A stretch of 64,000 nucleotides of DNA from Amycolatopsis tucumanensis (GCF_021654135.1 NZ_JAKGSD010000001.1:692979-756978); one strand, 5' to 3'. Shown: positions 34,369 through 43,234, numbered from the stretch's first letter. A program made the numbers and translations. The notes: generated by a model from the letters alone, not told the origin.

Positions 34369-35391
34369 TCAGACGAGCGCCCGGTCCTGCCAGCCGGCGA
34401 GAAGCTTGTCCTGGCCGTCGATCCCGGGGGTGCCGTAGACGAAGTAGGTCTCGGCAGGCAGGGTGCCGCCGCCGATCGCCAGGCCGGTGTCGAAGTCCGA
34501 CAGGTCCCAGGTCACGGTCTCGTGGTCGGGTTCGAACTGCAGGATGCCGGAGTTGCCGAACAACTCGATGCGGTTGCCACCGGGTTCGAACACGTACAGG
34601 AAGGCACCCTGGGTGATGCCGTGCACGTCCGGTCCGGCCTCGATCTGGATGCCGTACTCGCGGCACAGCTCGGCGGCGTCGGAATTGTGCTGCGGCACGC
34701 CGTACCAGAACGCGAGGTGGTGCAGCCGCCCCTTGGTGCCGGTCTGGTCGCGCATGATCGCCATTTCGTGGCCGAGGGCGTTGACGCTCATCCACGCGCC
34801 GATCTCGGTGCCGCCGGAGGCGCTGTCGACGACCCGCTCCCGGGTGCCGAACCCGAGGGTGCGCTCGAACAGTTCCTTTTGGACAGTGACGTCGGAGGCC
34901 ATCAGGTTGACGTGGTCGAGCCGGCGCGGCGGCAGGCCCTGGAGCGGCCGCTTCGAGCGGCGGGTCAGGATGCGGCTGCGCAGTTCGGTGGGGGCGGTGT
35001 ACTTTTCGACCTCCCACACCAGTTCCATCGGGTGCCCGTCGGGGCTCTGGAACGCGAAGGTGCGGCCCACCCCGAGGTCGCCCTTCGTCCACCCCAGGCC
35101 GAGCCCGGCGGCGTCGAGCGCCGCGGCGCGGCGTTCGAGGGCCTCGGCCGAGGTGGTGCGCCAGCCGACGTTGCCGAGGCCGGGCCGGTCCCGTTCGGTC
35201 AGCTTGAGGCTGTGGTGGTAGGGATCCTCGTAGCAGCGCAGGTACACCGAATCCTCGTGACGGCCGGTCTCGCGCATGCCCAGCAGCTGCGTGAAGAACC
35301 AGAGGCTGCCCTCGACGTCCGGGGTGTACAGCTCGGCGTGGGCCATGTGCGCCAGCTCGAACCGGGCGGCGGCGGTGTCGCGTGTGGTCAT
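34369..35391 (-). CDS. Two-domain extradiol dioxygenase (VOC family)
   Basis: Catechol 2,3-dioxygenase-like protein (340 aa) with two VOC domains. The C-terminal domain retains the Fe(II) ligands: His in LDHVNLMASD, His in RLHHLAFWYG and Glu in GGNRIELFGN. The N-terminal domain starts FELAHMAHAELYTPD. It would open a dihydroxylated ring next to a hydroxyl pair. The salicylate-hydroxylase-like gene is immediately upstream in the transcript, which gives a logical hydroxylate-then-cleave order. The start at 35391 is set by the domain start. Confidence 0.86.
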   Translation of the reverse strand: MTTRDTAAARFELAHMAHAELYTPDVEGSLWFFTQLLGMRETGRHEDSVYLRCYEDPYHHSLKLTERDRPGLGNVGWRTTSAEALERRAAALDAAGLGLGWTKGDLGVGRTFAFQSPDGHPMELVWEVEKYTAPTELRSRILTRRSKRPLQGLPPRRLDHVNLMASDVTVQKELFERTLGFGTRERVVDSASGGTEIGAWMSVNALGHEMAIMRDQTGTKGRLHHLAFWYGVPQHNSDAAELCREYGIQIEAGPDVHGITQGAFLYVFEPGGNRIELFGNSGILQFEPDHETVTWDLSDFDTGLAIGGGTLPAETYFVYGTPGIDGQDKLLAGWQDRALV

Positions 35392-35410
35392 GGTGGTGCC
35401 TTTCACGGGC

Positions 35411-36577
35411 TCAGGCTTGGAGCAGCGGTTCGCGGTGGTCGTAGGCGTGGATCCAGCTGAAGTCGTCGACGAGGTTCGACAACCGCCGATCACGGGTGGC
35501 GGCGGCGTCGCCGTCGGGCAGGTGCAGCAGCGACGAGGTCACCCAGGAGCTGCGCTGCACCTGACGGGTCCGGCAGCGGCGCAGGCGTTCGTAGGCCTTC
35601 AGCGCCACCGAGACGTCGTCGTACCGGTGCAGGCAGCCGGCGAGGACCGCGGCGTCCTCGATGGTCTGGTTCGCGCCTTGGCCGTGGTGGGGCAGCATGG
35701 CGTGGGCGGCGTCGCCGAGCAGCACCACTCCGTCCGCGCTCCACCGCGCCAGCGGTGGCAGCGCGAAGAGGCCCCACCGGGGACTTTGGGGTACCGCCTC
35801 GACCATGGTTCGGATGGCGGGGTGCCAGTCCCGGAACGCCTCGGCCAGGGTGCCGTCGGCGGCTTCCGCCGTCCCGCCCTGCGCGTCCCACCGTTCGGGC
35901 CCCTCGACGACAGCGAGGAAGTTGATGAACTGGCCCGTCGCGTAGTGCAGCAGGTGCGCACCGGGCCCCATCCAGAACTGGACGGCGTCCGGGTCCGGCA
36001 GGTTGGGCACGGCGTCCCGCGTGACCAAACCCCGAAACCCGCTCGTTCCCGAATAGACGGGAACCACGTCGGTGATCGACGCGCGCACCCGCGATCGGAT
36101 GCCGTCGGCTCCGACCACGAGTCCGGCCGTGGCGGTGGAACCGTCGGCGAACACCAACTCGCTCCGATCGCCCTCCCGGTGGAGGCCGGTCAGCTCCTTG
36201 CCGAGGTGGAGGTCATCGGTCCCCCAGGCCTCGGCGAGGGCCCGCTGGAGGTGAGCCCGGTGCACGCCCCAGAACGGGGCTCCGAAGCGTTCCTCGTACC
36301 ACCTGCCCACCGGGTGGGCAGCGACCCGGCCACCCTGGGCCCAGTGGCGATAGATCAGCTCCGTCGGGACCGCCGACGGCGGTTCCAACGCGGCCCTGAG
36401 GCCGAGTTCACGCAGGATGCGCGTGCCGTTGGCGGCCAGTGCCACCGCGGCGCCGACCTCGGCGAGCTCGGGTGCCTGTTCGTAGATCCGTACGCGGATC
36501 CCGTGCCGGCGCAGCGCCAGGCCCAGGGTCAGCCCGCCGATTCCGGCGCCGATCACAGCGATGTCTGGACGGTCCAT
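35411..36577 (-). CDS. FAD-dependent aromatic monooxygenase (salicylate hydroxylase-like)
   Basis: Group A flavoprotein monooxygenase (388 aa). FAD motif GAGIGGLTLG (10-19), the DG motif VVGADGIRSRVR (near 153-164) and the GD motif LLGDAAHAMLPHHGQGANQ (near 277-295) are complete. Enzymes of this group hydroxylate, or decarboxylate and hydroxylate, aromatic acids using NAD(P)H. A paralogue is encoded at 47123-48286. Its stop precedes the dioxygenase start by 19 bp. The ring substrate is unknown. Confidence 0.88.
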   Translation of the reverse strand: MDRPDIAVIGAGIGGLTLGLALRRHGIRVRIYEQAPELAEVGAAVALAANGTRILRELGLRAALEPPSAVPTELIYRHWAQGGRVAAHPVGRWYEERFGAPFWGVHRAHLQRALAEAWGTDDLHLGKELTGLHREGDRSELVFADGSTATAGLVVGADGIRSRVRASITDVVPVYSGTSGFRGLVTRDAVPNLPDPDAVQFWMGPGAHLLHYATGQFINFLAVVEGPERWDAQGGTAEAADGTLAEAFRDWHPAIRTMVEAVPQSPRWGLFALPPLARWSADGVVLLGDAAHAMLPHHGQGANQTIEDAAVLAGCLHRYDDVSVALKAYERLRRCRTRQVQRSSWVTSSLLHLPDGDAAATRDRRLSNLVDDFSWIHAYDHREPLLQA

Positions 36578-36580
36578 GGT

Positions 36581-36967
36581 TCACGCGGCCTGGGTCGGGG
36601 TCGGGTCGATGAAGACGCGCAGGTCGTCGATGAGCCCGTCGCGGTGTTCGATCACAGTCAGCGCCGGCACGGTGACGTCGCGGCCGTCGGGGCACCCGTA
36701 GGTGACGTTGGCTTCCAGCAGCATGACCGGTCCGGCAGCCCAGACGTTGAGGAACTCGTGTTCGATCCTGCGGTAGCTGGTGAACAACCAGTCCAGGCCC
36801 GCGCGGATGGCGTCGTGGCCGGGCATCGGGGCGTTCGCGCCGTAGGTCATGCGTGCGTCCGGGGCGAAACCCGCGAGCACGGCCTCGGTGTCGCAGGCGT
36901 CGACCTTGGCGTAGAAGTCGCTCACCCAGGCCGGGACCTCGACGGCTGTCGCCGCGCCCCCCGTCAT
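36581..36967 (-). CDS. SnoaL/NTF2-like protein
   Basis: A 128-residue cone-shaped NTF2-fold protein (VSDFYAKVDACDTEAVLAGF, then ARMTYGANAPMPGHDAIRAG). Such proteins serve as small hydratases, isomerases or binding subunits. It overlaps the SRPBCC gene by 4 bp upstream and is 3 bp from the monooxygenase downstream, so it is part of the same operon. No catalytic residues can be assigned. Confidence 0.8.
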   Translation of the reverse strand: MTGGAATAVEVPAWVSDFYAKVDACDTEAVLAGFAPDARMTYGANAPMPGHDAIRAGLDWLFTSYRRIEHEFLNVWAAGPVMLLEANVTYGCPDGRDVTVPALTVIEHRDGLIDDLRVFIDPTPTQAA

Positions 36968-37425
36968 CGGACCGGCTCCGAGATCCGCCACCGGACGGCG
37001 GCCAGGGTCGTCTCGACGGCCGCCTGGTACGCGGTGGCCATGTCGTGGGCCAGCTCCTGGTCCGTGACGGGCAGCTCGTCGCCCGGCCGGACGGCCAGCG
37101 CGAACTGGAACCGCAGGGACAGCTCGCCGTTCTGCTCGAGGATCTCGTTGGTGATGGTGCCCAGCACCGGCCCTTCGAGCCGGGTGAACACCACGCGGTT
37201 CGGCTGGTCTAGCCACACCCGCTCCACGTACCGGGCGCCCCGCAGTTCGATTTCCCGGTCGAACACCGTCGGGCTCTGCCGCGCGATCTCGCGGCAGGAG
37301 GTGATCGCCTCCACGTAGGGGACGGCGTCCACCGCTTTCTGCTCCAGCCCCTGCCAGATCTGCTCGCGGTCGAGCGGCTCGGCGCCCGGCGGGTTGGCGG
37401 GCAGGGTCAGTTCACTGAAGATCAT
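36964..37425 (-). CDS. SRPBCC-fold protein (DUF1857/AtaL-like)
   Basis: A 153-residue START/SRPBCC protein beginning MIFSELTLPANPPGAEPLDR, with the family blocks DAVPYVEAITSCREIAR and RVVFTRLEGPVLGTITNEI. Proteins of this subgroup bind hydrophobic ligands in a deep cavity. GGAGGA precedes the start. Its place ahead of NTF2-like and monooxygenase genes suggests help with an oxygenation or cyclisation step, as seen in polyketide clusters, but there is no direct sign. Confidence 0.78.
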   Translation of the reverse strand: MIFSELTLPANPPGAEPLDREQIWQGLEQKAVDAVPYVEAITSCREIARQSPTVFDREIELRGARYVERVWLDQPNRVVFTRLEGPVLGTITNEILEQNGELSLRFQFALAVRPGDELPVTDQELAHDMATAYQAAVETTLAAVRWRISEPVR

Positions 37426-37457
37426 GGTTCCTCCACGTCGTTGTGCGAGTTGCTGGA

Positions 37458-38366
37458 TCAGTGATCGAGGATTTCCGGAAGAACGGGGCCCCACGCGTTG
37501 GCGGTGGCGATGTCGACCTCCCACGTCTTGGGGACCTGGGGCCGGTCTTCGTGCCAGGGCCGGGGCTCGAAGTAGCCGTTGGCCTCGTCGATCATCTGGT
37601 CGAGCTGGGTGAACAGCTCGATGGTGTTGCCGTCGGGGTCGCGGTGGTAGGTGAACACGTTGTGCCCGGGACCATGCCGGCCCGGACCCCAGTGCAGCCG
37701 GAAGTCGTTGCGCGCCAGGTGGTCCAGCGTCGTCTGCAGGTGGTTGAGGTCGCGCATCTCGTAGGCGACGTGGTGCATGCCGGAGAACTTCGCGCTCTCC
37801 AGGAAGTTCGCCGCGTGGTGGTCGGCGTTGCACCGGAGGAAGACGAAGAAGTCGCCGATGGTGTCCGACCAGCGGAAGCCCAGGAGGTCCTGGTAGAAAC
37901 CCTGGATCTGCTTCAGGCTCGGGCTGAACGCCGCGACGTGGCCGAGCTTGGTCGGCCGGTACGCCGGGCTGGGTTCGGCTCCGCCCTCCGCCGGTGCCTG
38001 CGATTCGTACAGGTGCAGTGGAACGTCCGTCCCGGGCTCGGCCAGGACGAGGACGTCCGGCGTGCTCGGCGCGATGTCGCTGCGTCGCGACACCTCGTAC
38101 CCCGCGGCGGCCAGGCGCTTGTGCGCGTCGTCGAGGTCGCGGACGACCTCGTAGCCCACCGACGTGCGGGCGCCTGCCTCGCCCTTGCGGATCACGACGC
38201 TGTGGTGGTCCAGTCCGGTGTTCAGGTAGACGACGTCAGGCGAGCGGTCCTCGATGTGCAGACCGAGGCAGGTGCGGTAGTACTCGGTCAAACGGTCGAC
38301 GTCCGGCGTGGTGAATTCGACGTAGCCGAGCTTGGAAACGCGGGCGGCCGCGTTGTCGGTGATCAT
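37458..38366 (-). CDS. Two-domain extradiol dioxygenase (VOC family), second copy
   Basis: A 302-residue catechol-2,3-dioxygenase-like protein. Fe(II) ligands are kept: His in KLGHVAAFSPS, His in GMHHVAYEM and Glu in GNTIELFTQ. It differs clearly from the enzyme at 34369-35391, so two distinct ring-cleavage steps or substrates are likely in the same operon. The N-terminal domain starts KLGYVEFTTPDVDRL. It follows the SDR gene by 15 bp. Confidence 0.86.
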   Translation of the reverse strand: MITDNAAARVSKLGYVEFTTPDVDRLTEYYRTCLGLHIEDRSPDVVYLNTGLDHHSVVIRKGEAGARTSVGYEVVRDLDDAHKRLAAAGYEVSRRSDIAPSTPDVLVLAEPGTDVPLHLYESQAPAEGGAEPSPAYRPTKLGHVAAFSPSLKQIQGFYQDLLGFRWSDTIGDFFVFLRCNADHHAANFLESAKFSGMHHVAYEMRDLNHLQTTLDHLARNDFRLHWGPGRHGPGHNVFTYHRDPDGNTIELFTQLDQMIDEANGYFEPRPWHEDRPQVPKTWEVDIATANAWGPVLPEILDH

Positions 38367-38381
38367 GGGAACTCCTTGGGA

Positions 38382-39122
38382 TCAGGCGGCGAGGTAGCCG
38401 CCGTCGACGGGCAGCACGACGCCGTTGACGTACGCGGCGGCGGACGAGCAGAGCCAGACGACGGCTTCGGCGACTTCGGGCGCTTCGCCGTAGCGCCCGA
38501 GGGTGGTCCGGCCGATGACGGGGGCCATCGCTTCCGTGGGGACGGCGGCAGTCATGGCGGTCCGGATCGGGCCCGGGGCAACGGCGTTGATCCGGATTCC
38601 CCGGCCGCCGTAGTCGATGGCCGCGGTTCTGGTCAGGCCGGCCACGCCGTGCTTGCTCGCGACGTAGGCGGCCTGGGCCGCCGAACCCTGTTCGCACCAG
38701 ATCGAAGCGGTGTTGACGATGGCGCCGCGGGTCTCCAGCAGGTGCGGGATCTGGTACTTCATCCCGGCGAAGACGCCACTCAGATTGACCGAGATGACTC
38801 GGTGCCAGTCGTCCTCGCCGAGGTCCGCCAAGGGCGCCGGCGAGAAGGTCCCGGCGTTGTTGTGCGCGAAGTCCAGCCGGCCGAACGTCTCGACGGCGGC
38901 GGCGACCGCGTCGCGCACCGCGGCGGCATCACCCACATCCACTTGAAGCGACCGGACTTCGACGCCGTGCTCGGCAGCTTCGGCCGCGGTGCCGCTCGGG
39001 TCTGCCAAGTCGCAGACGACGACCGAAGCACCGCGTGCCGCGAACGCGAGGGCACTCGAGCGCCCAATGCCCCCGGCCGCTCCGGTGACGAACGCGACCT
39101 TGCCGGCGAACTCGTGGTTCAC
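38382..39122 (-). CDS. Short-chain dehydrogenase/reductase
   Basis: SDR (246 aa) with GAAGGIGRSSALAFA, an acidic VCDLAD after beta-2 (NAD preference), NNAGTF and catalytic Ser with YVASK. The C-terminal VLPVDGGYLAA is normal. A GTG start overlaps the FAH gene stop. It may oxidise a dihydrodiol or alcohol formed in the pathway; the substrate is not evident. Confidence 0.86.
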   Translation of the reverse strand: MNHEFAGKVAFVTGAAGGIGRSSALAFAARGASVVVCDLADPSGTAAEAAEHGVEVRSLQVDVGDAAAVRDAVAAAVETFGRLDFAHNNAGTFSPAPLADLGEDDWHRVISVNLSGVFAGMKYQIPHLLETRGAIVNTASIWCEQGSAAQAAYVASKHGVAGLTRTAAIDYGGRGIRINAVAPGPIRTAMTAAVPTEAMAPVIGRTTLGRYGEAPEVAEAVVWLCSSAAAYVNGVVLPVDGGYLAA

Positions 39123-40036
39123 GCGATCCTCCGCGGGCTCTCGACGGCGCCGTCGGCCACCGGGTTGCGGAGCGTCCCGAGTCCGTCGATCTCGATCACG
39201 ACTTCGTCGCCAGGCTGCAGGAACTCTCCGCGAGGCGCCCCGACGCCGGCGGGACTGCCGGTCGCGACGATGTCCCCCGGTTCCAGCGTCATGATTTGGC
39301 TCGCCGCCGCGACCACGGCGAACGCGCTGTTCATCATGTCGTCGGTGCTGGAGTCCTGCTTCACGATGCCGTTCACGGTCAGCCTGATTCGAAGGTCCTG
39401 CGGGTCGTCCACGAACCAGGCCGGCGTCACGCCGGGGCCGGTTGGGCAGAACGTGTCCTCGCCCTTGGCCGAGGTCCAGTCGAATCCGAAGGGCGGTGCC
39501 ACGGCGTCGGGGCGGCTCAGCCGGTCGCGGGCGGACACGTCGTTGACGATGGTGTAGCCGGCGATGTGGTCGGCGACGTCCGCCTCGTCGAGGTCGCGAG
39601 CCTGCCGGCCGATGACGACGCCCAGCTCGGCTTCCCAGTCGATCCGCCGTCCGGGACGGTCCGGCAGGACGATCGGGTCGTCCGGGCCGATGACCGCAGT
39701 GGACGGCGGCTTGAGGAAGAAGTACGGCGCTCCCACCGGATCGGGCCGGTCGACCTTCATCTCCGCGAGGTGCGCGAAGTAGTTCGCGCCGGCGCAGACG
39801 ACCTTGCGCGGGAAGCGGATCGGCGCGTCGAGCCGCACCTGCCCGGCCAGCGGAAGACGGGAGACCTCGATCGTGCGCAGCTCCTTCGCCGCGGCCGGCC
39901 AGTCCTCGAGCAGGTCCAGCAGGGTCCGTCCCGCATAGTGCGGCAGGGCACGCACCGTTCCGTCGGCTTCCCGGAGGCCGACGGCAGTGCCGTCCCCGGA
40001 TCCGCCGCCGCGGTAAGTGACCAGTGACCACGTCAT
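39119..40036 (-). CDS. Fumarylacetoacetate hydrolase-family protein
   Basis: FAH-fold enzyme (305 aa) with the metal-binding region DWEAELGVVIGRQARDLDE (near 131-149) and VNDVSARDRL, and the C-terminal TGSPAGVG motif. In aromatic pathways this family hydrolyses or tautomerises 2,4-diketo acids after ring opening. The N-terminal 75 residues form the usual separate domain. It overlaps both the SDR and the ADH gene by 4 bp, so it is fully coupled in the operon. Confidence 0.86.
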   Translation of the reverse strand: MTWSLVTYRGGGSGDGTAVGLREADGTVRALPHYAGRTLLDLLEDWPAAAKELRTIEVSRLPLAGQVRLDAPIRFPRKVVCAGANYFAHLAEMKVDRPDPVGAPYFFLKPPSTAVIGPDDPIVLPDRPGRRIDWEAELGVVIGRQARDLDEADVADHIAGYTIVNDVSARDRLSRPDAVAPPFGFDWTSAKGEDTFCPTGPGVTPAWFVDDPQDLRIRLTVNGIVKQDSSTDDMMNSAFAVVAAASQIMTLEPGDIVATGSPAGVGAPRGEFLQPGDEVVIEIDGLGTLRNPVADGAVESPRRIA

Positions 40037-41190
40037 GAGGAGTTCCTTCGGGTTTCCGGGGCCGCGGCCCAGTCGTCGTCGGCCGTCGTCAGCACGACGC
40101 GGCCGGTGTTGGCGGAGGCTTCGAGGTAGCGGTGGGCCGAGGCGGCTTCCGCGATCGGGAAGGTCCGGTCGATCACCGGGCGGAATCCGGCTTCCACGGC
40201 CGACCAGACCCGGCGCGCGCTGCGCAGGTTCCCGCTGCGCACGCCGATGACGCGCTGCGACCGGGAGTACAGCCGCAGCAGGTCCAGCTCGACCTTCCCG
40301 CCGAGGAAGGCTCCTGAGGTGACCACGCGGCCGCGCATCGCGAGCACGTCCATCGTCGCGCTCCAGATCGCGGGATCGCCGAGGTTGTCGATGACCAGGT
40401 CGACACCGGCGCTGCCGGTCAGCGCCCGCACCTGTTCCCCGAAGGTGGGGTCGGTGGGATCGACCACCGCCTCGGCCTTCAGCTCCCCGGCCAGGCGTTC
40501 CCGCTTGGCCGCCGACCGCGACCCCGCGATCACCCGGGCACCGTGGTGCACGGCCAGCGCCGCGGTCAGCGACCCCAGCGCGGACGAAGCCCCGTGCACC
40601 AGAACCCACTCACCGGGCTTCAACCCGGCGTGCTCGAACTGGTTCTCCGCGACCGCCCCGGACCAGACCAGCGCCGTCGCCTCCACGGGCCCCACCCCGG
40701 CTGGGACCACCAGCGCGTTGGCCGCCGGGACGACCGTGTATTCCGCATAGGCACCGCGGGTGTGCACCCCCATGATCCGGGTGGAGGCGCAGGCTTCGAG
40801 AGCGCCGTCCGCGCACGCCGCGCAGGTCCCGCAGGTCAGAATCGGGACGACGGCCACGAGGTCACCGGGACGGACCGAGTCGACCCCCGCCCCGACCGCG
40901 GCGACCGTGCCCGCGTGCTCGGCGCCCAGGATGTGCGGCAGCGTGATCCGGGCGTACGGGTGCGTCCCGGCACGGGCGCTGAGATCCAGGAGCCGGCCGA
41001 CGCTCACGGCTGCCACGCGGACGGCCACCTCCCCCGGCCCGGGCTGAGGTGTATCCACCTCGTGCATCTGCAGGACATCCGGATCGCCGAAGTGGTCGAA
41101 CGACATCACCCGCATCCGCTCCGGCAAACCGGCTTCACCGTCGCCGACGACGGGCCAGGGCGCTTGCGCCGCGGCTAGCGATCGGGACAT
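40033..41190 (-). CDS. Zinc-type alcohol dehydrogenase (MDR superfamily)
   Basis: Medium-chain dehydrogenase (385 aa). The catalytic-domain start is FGDPDVLQMHEVDTPQPGPG. The structural zinc lobe CGTCAACADGALEAC, HILGAEHAGTVAAVG and the NAD(P) motif GASSALGSLTAAL are present. AAGGAGG lies at good spacing to ATG 41190. It is the first gene of the minus-strand catabolic series and faces the GntR gene across a 235-bp divergent promoter region with two GntR-like palindromes. Confidence 0.85.
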   Translation of the reverse strand: MSRSLAAAQAPWPVVGDGEAGLPERMRVMSFDHFGDPDVLQMHEVDTPQPGPGEVAVRVAAVSVGRLLDLSARAGTHPYARITLPHILGAEHAGTVAAVGAGVDSVRPGDLVAVVPILTCGTCAACADGALEACASTRIMGVHTRGAYAEYTVVPAANALVVPAGVGPVEATALVWSGAVAENQFEHAGLKPGEWVLVHGASSALGSLTAALAVHHGARVIAGSRSAAKRERLAGELKAEAVVDPTDPTFGEQVRALTGSAGVDLVIDNLGDPAIWSATMDVLAMRGRVVTSGAFLGGKVELDLLRLYSRSQRVIGVRSGNLRSARRVWSAVEAGFRPVIDRTFPIAEAASAHRYLEASANTGRVVLTTADDDWAAAPETRRNSS

Positions 41191-41298
41191 CTGTGTCCTC
41201 CTTGCTTCCAGTCGGCGAGGATTCCTCTTCCTGCCACCCTGCCGAGCAGGGCCTTTAGCGGACTTCCGTCCGCAGTCCGGTCTCGCACTGCACCAAAC

Positions 41299-41426
41299 TG
41301 TACACACTTCGGTCGACCTGTGGAAGACGTTGCCACTGGATCTTTCGAGCGAGACCAGCACGCGATCTGCCAAAAGATCACTGTCACCCCACCCGAGAAA
41401 GTCTCGACCTGGATACACTGTGCACA
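41299..41426. promoter_or_regulatory. Two TGTRCACA palindromes in the adh/gntR divergent promoter
   Basis: TGTACACA (41299-41306) and TGTGCACA (41419-41426) lie 120 bp apart. The second overlaps the gntR start codon and follows a -10-like ATACACT, which suits autorepression. Such TGT-N2-ACA dyads are usual for FadR-type GntR regulators. Confidence 0.55.
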
Positions 41427-42160
41427 TGAGCGAGAACGCCGCCGAAGACTCCGAGCCAGGGGAGGGCAGGCCGGGACGCCGCCTCGCCCTCGATGTCCAC
41501 GCCGCCGTCCGGGCGATGATCCTGAGCGGGGAGCTGCCTCCCGGCGCGCCGCTCCTGCAGGCCGCGCTCGCACGCAAGCTCAAGGTGAGCCGCACGCCGA
41601 TGCGCGAGGCCTTCCGCCTCCTCCAGGAGGAAGGCCTGATCGAAAACAAGCCGGACCAGCGGGCCGTCGTCCGGGCGATCGACCCCGGCGAGGTCGACGC
41701 CGTCTACACCTCGCGGGTGATGCTGGAATCGGTCGCGGTGAGCATCTCCGTCCGCAGCGCGACCCCGGAGCTCGTGGAACGCCTGGCCAAGTCACTCGCG
41801 CAGATGCGCCAGTACTCGGCGGAGGAGGACATCGACCGCTGGCAGCAGGCACACCGCGAGTTCCACGTGCTCACCACCGAGGGAGCACCCATGCTCCTGG
41901 ACGCGCTCGCCGGTTTGAGCGATCGCGCCGAGCGCTTCCTCCGGCTGGCGAAACTGGGCCACCCCCAGGCCACCGGCCGCTGGGACGCCGACCACGAGGT
42001 GCTCGTCGAGGCCTTTCGCGCCCGGGACCACGACCTCGCGGTCACCACGATCGCCCAGCACCTCGCACGCACCGCGTTCACGGCCATGGCGGACATCGCC
42101 CCCCGGCTCGACGCCGTGGCGACCCGCGCCGCACTCAACCTCGTCCTGACCGACCGGTGA
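41426..42160 (+). CDS. GntR-family regulator (FadR/FCD subgroup)
   Basis: A 244-residue regulator. The winged helix spans about 25-92 with LKVSRTPMREAFRLLQEEGL as recognition region, and the C-terminal FCD domain has the metal/ligand histidine pattern HREFHVL and later DHEVLVEAF and QHL. It is divergent from the ADH-led catabolic operon and probably represses it until a pathway acid binds. ATG 41426 is used; a longer frame begins at 41330 but runs through the promoter. Confidence 0.86.
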   Translation: MSENAAEDSEPGEGRPGRRLALDVHAAVRAMILSGELPPGAPLLQAALARKLKVSRTPMREAFRLLQEEGLIENKPDQRAVVRAIDPGEVDAVYTSRVMLESVAVSISVRSATPELVERLAKSLAQMRQYSAEEDIDRWQQAHREFHVLTTEGAPMLLDALAGLSDRAERFLRLAKLGHPQATGRWDADHEVLVEAFRARDHDLAVTTIAQHLARTAFTAMADIAPRLDAVATRAALNLVLTDR

Positions 42161-42171
42161 AACCGACCCAG

Positions 42172-42193
42172 CAGTTACTTATCAGAACTTGGT
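42172..42193 (+). promoter_or_regulatory. Candidate HxlR operator, copy 2
   Basis: On the minus strand this reads AACCAAGTT, 9 bp, AACT, the same as at 32641-32662. On the plus strand it sits 15 bp before the HxlR start and near the expected core promoter, consistent with autoregulation. Confidence 0.6.
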
Positions 42194-42207
42194 TGTATTC
42201 TGGCGCC

Positions 42208-42585
42208 ATGGCCGAGACCTGGCGACCGCTGCACGCGTGCCACTACACCGAGCAGGTCTTCGGCTTGCTCGGCAAGCGCTGGACCGGGTTGCTCATCGAC
42301 CTGTTGTTGCAGCGGCCGGCCCGGTTCAGCGAGCTGGCCGCCGCGGTTCCGCAGCTGTCGCGGCGAGTGCTCACCGAACGGCTGACCGAGCTCCAGGAAG
42401 CCGGGCTGGTCCTGCGTGAGGTGGAACCCGGTCCACCCGTCGCCGTCTCTTACCGCCTCACCGAACGTGGCGAAGCTCTGGGTCCGGCGATGGATGCGCT
42501 GCGCGTCTGGGCGGGTGCTCCGACGGACGCGGAAGGACGCGCCCTTCCGCTCACCGCTGCGGAACACGACGTCGAAACTGCCTGA
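42208..42585 (+). CDS. HxlR-family transcriptional regulator
   Basis: A 125-residue winged-helix regulator with CHYTEQVFGLLGKRWTGLLI, ELAAAVPQLSRRVLTERLTE and SYRLTERGEAL, standard for HxlR. Many members respond to reactive aldehydes or oxidants through an N-terminal cysteine; Cys11 is in the right place. It converges on the frameshifted split-barrel gene with 2 bp between. The promoter carries an operator repeated before the isochorismatase-like gene. Confidence 0.85.
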   Translation: MAETWRPLHACHYTEQVFGLLGKRWTGLLIDLLLQRPARFSELAAAVPQLSRRVLTERLTELQEAGLVLREVEPGPPVAVSYRLTERGEALGPAMDALRVWAGAPTDAEGRALPLTAAEHDVETA

Positions 42586-42587
42586 TG

Positions 42588-43233
42588 TCAGGACTTTTCG
42601 ATGGCGAGTCGTTCCCGCAGCCGACGGTTCTCCTCGCGCAGGTCCTCGACCTCCGTGCTGAGCCGACCCAGTGCGCGCTCGAGTTCGGCCCGCGTCCAGC
42701 GCGGCGTGATGTGCTGCGGGCAGTCCCAGTCGTAGCCGTGCACCCGCACCACGACGACCCGTTCGACGTGCGCCCGGTAGCCCGGCACTGCGACCCGCGC
42801 GAGCAGGCCTGACGCCTCGTCCGTACGCGCGTCGACGACGCGGGCCTCCCCCAGGATCTTCAGCCGCTGACGGTTCCCGTAGTCCATCAGGAACAACGAC
42901 ACCCGGTTCGAAGCCGTCACGTTTCTCATCGAGATGTACTGACGGTGCCGCGGAGATCCGCCCAGCCGATCGAGGTCGCGGAGCCCTCGGTGCCAAGCAC
43001 CTTCAGGAAGCCGGGCGGGCCGCCGCGGTATTGGACGTAGGGCCAGCCGGTCTCGCCGACGGTGCCGAGGTAGAACCGTCCCGGGACCCGACGAACTCGA
43101 TCTCGTCCGCGCCGAGCACGGCGCCGGTGTCCCAGCCTGCCACCATGCGCCGGACGCTGCCGCGGCTGCAGTACTGATCTTGCACCTCTTGGACGGACGG
43201 CGTGGTGAGCGCGGCGAGGTAGCGGCGTGGCAT
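42588..43233 (-). pseudogene. Frameshifted PPOX-like split-barrel gene
   Basis: A paralogue of the 27873-28481 protein in three frames. It starts MPRRYLAALTTPSVQEVQDQ and reaches DEIEFVGSRDG, where a 1-bp deletion near 43077 shifts the frame. FYLGTVGETGWPYVQYRGGP continues, and a second 1-bp deletion near 42945 interrupts GWADLRG. The rest (QYISMRNVTASNRVSLFLMD...HITPRWTRAE) ends with a short coiled-coil LSTEVEDLREENRRLRERL. Either it is a young pseudogene or both shifts are sequence errors. It is coupled to the TDT transporter gene. Confidence 0.8.
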
Positions 43234-43234
43234 G

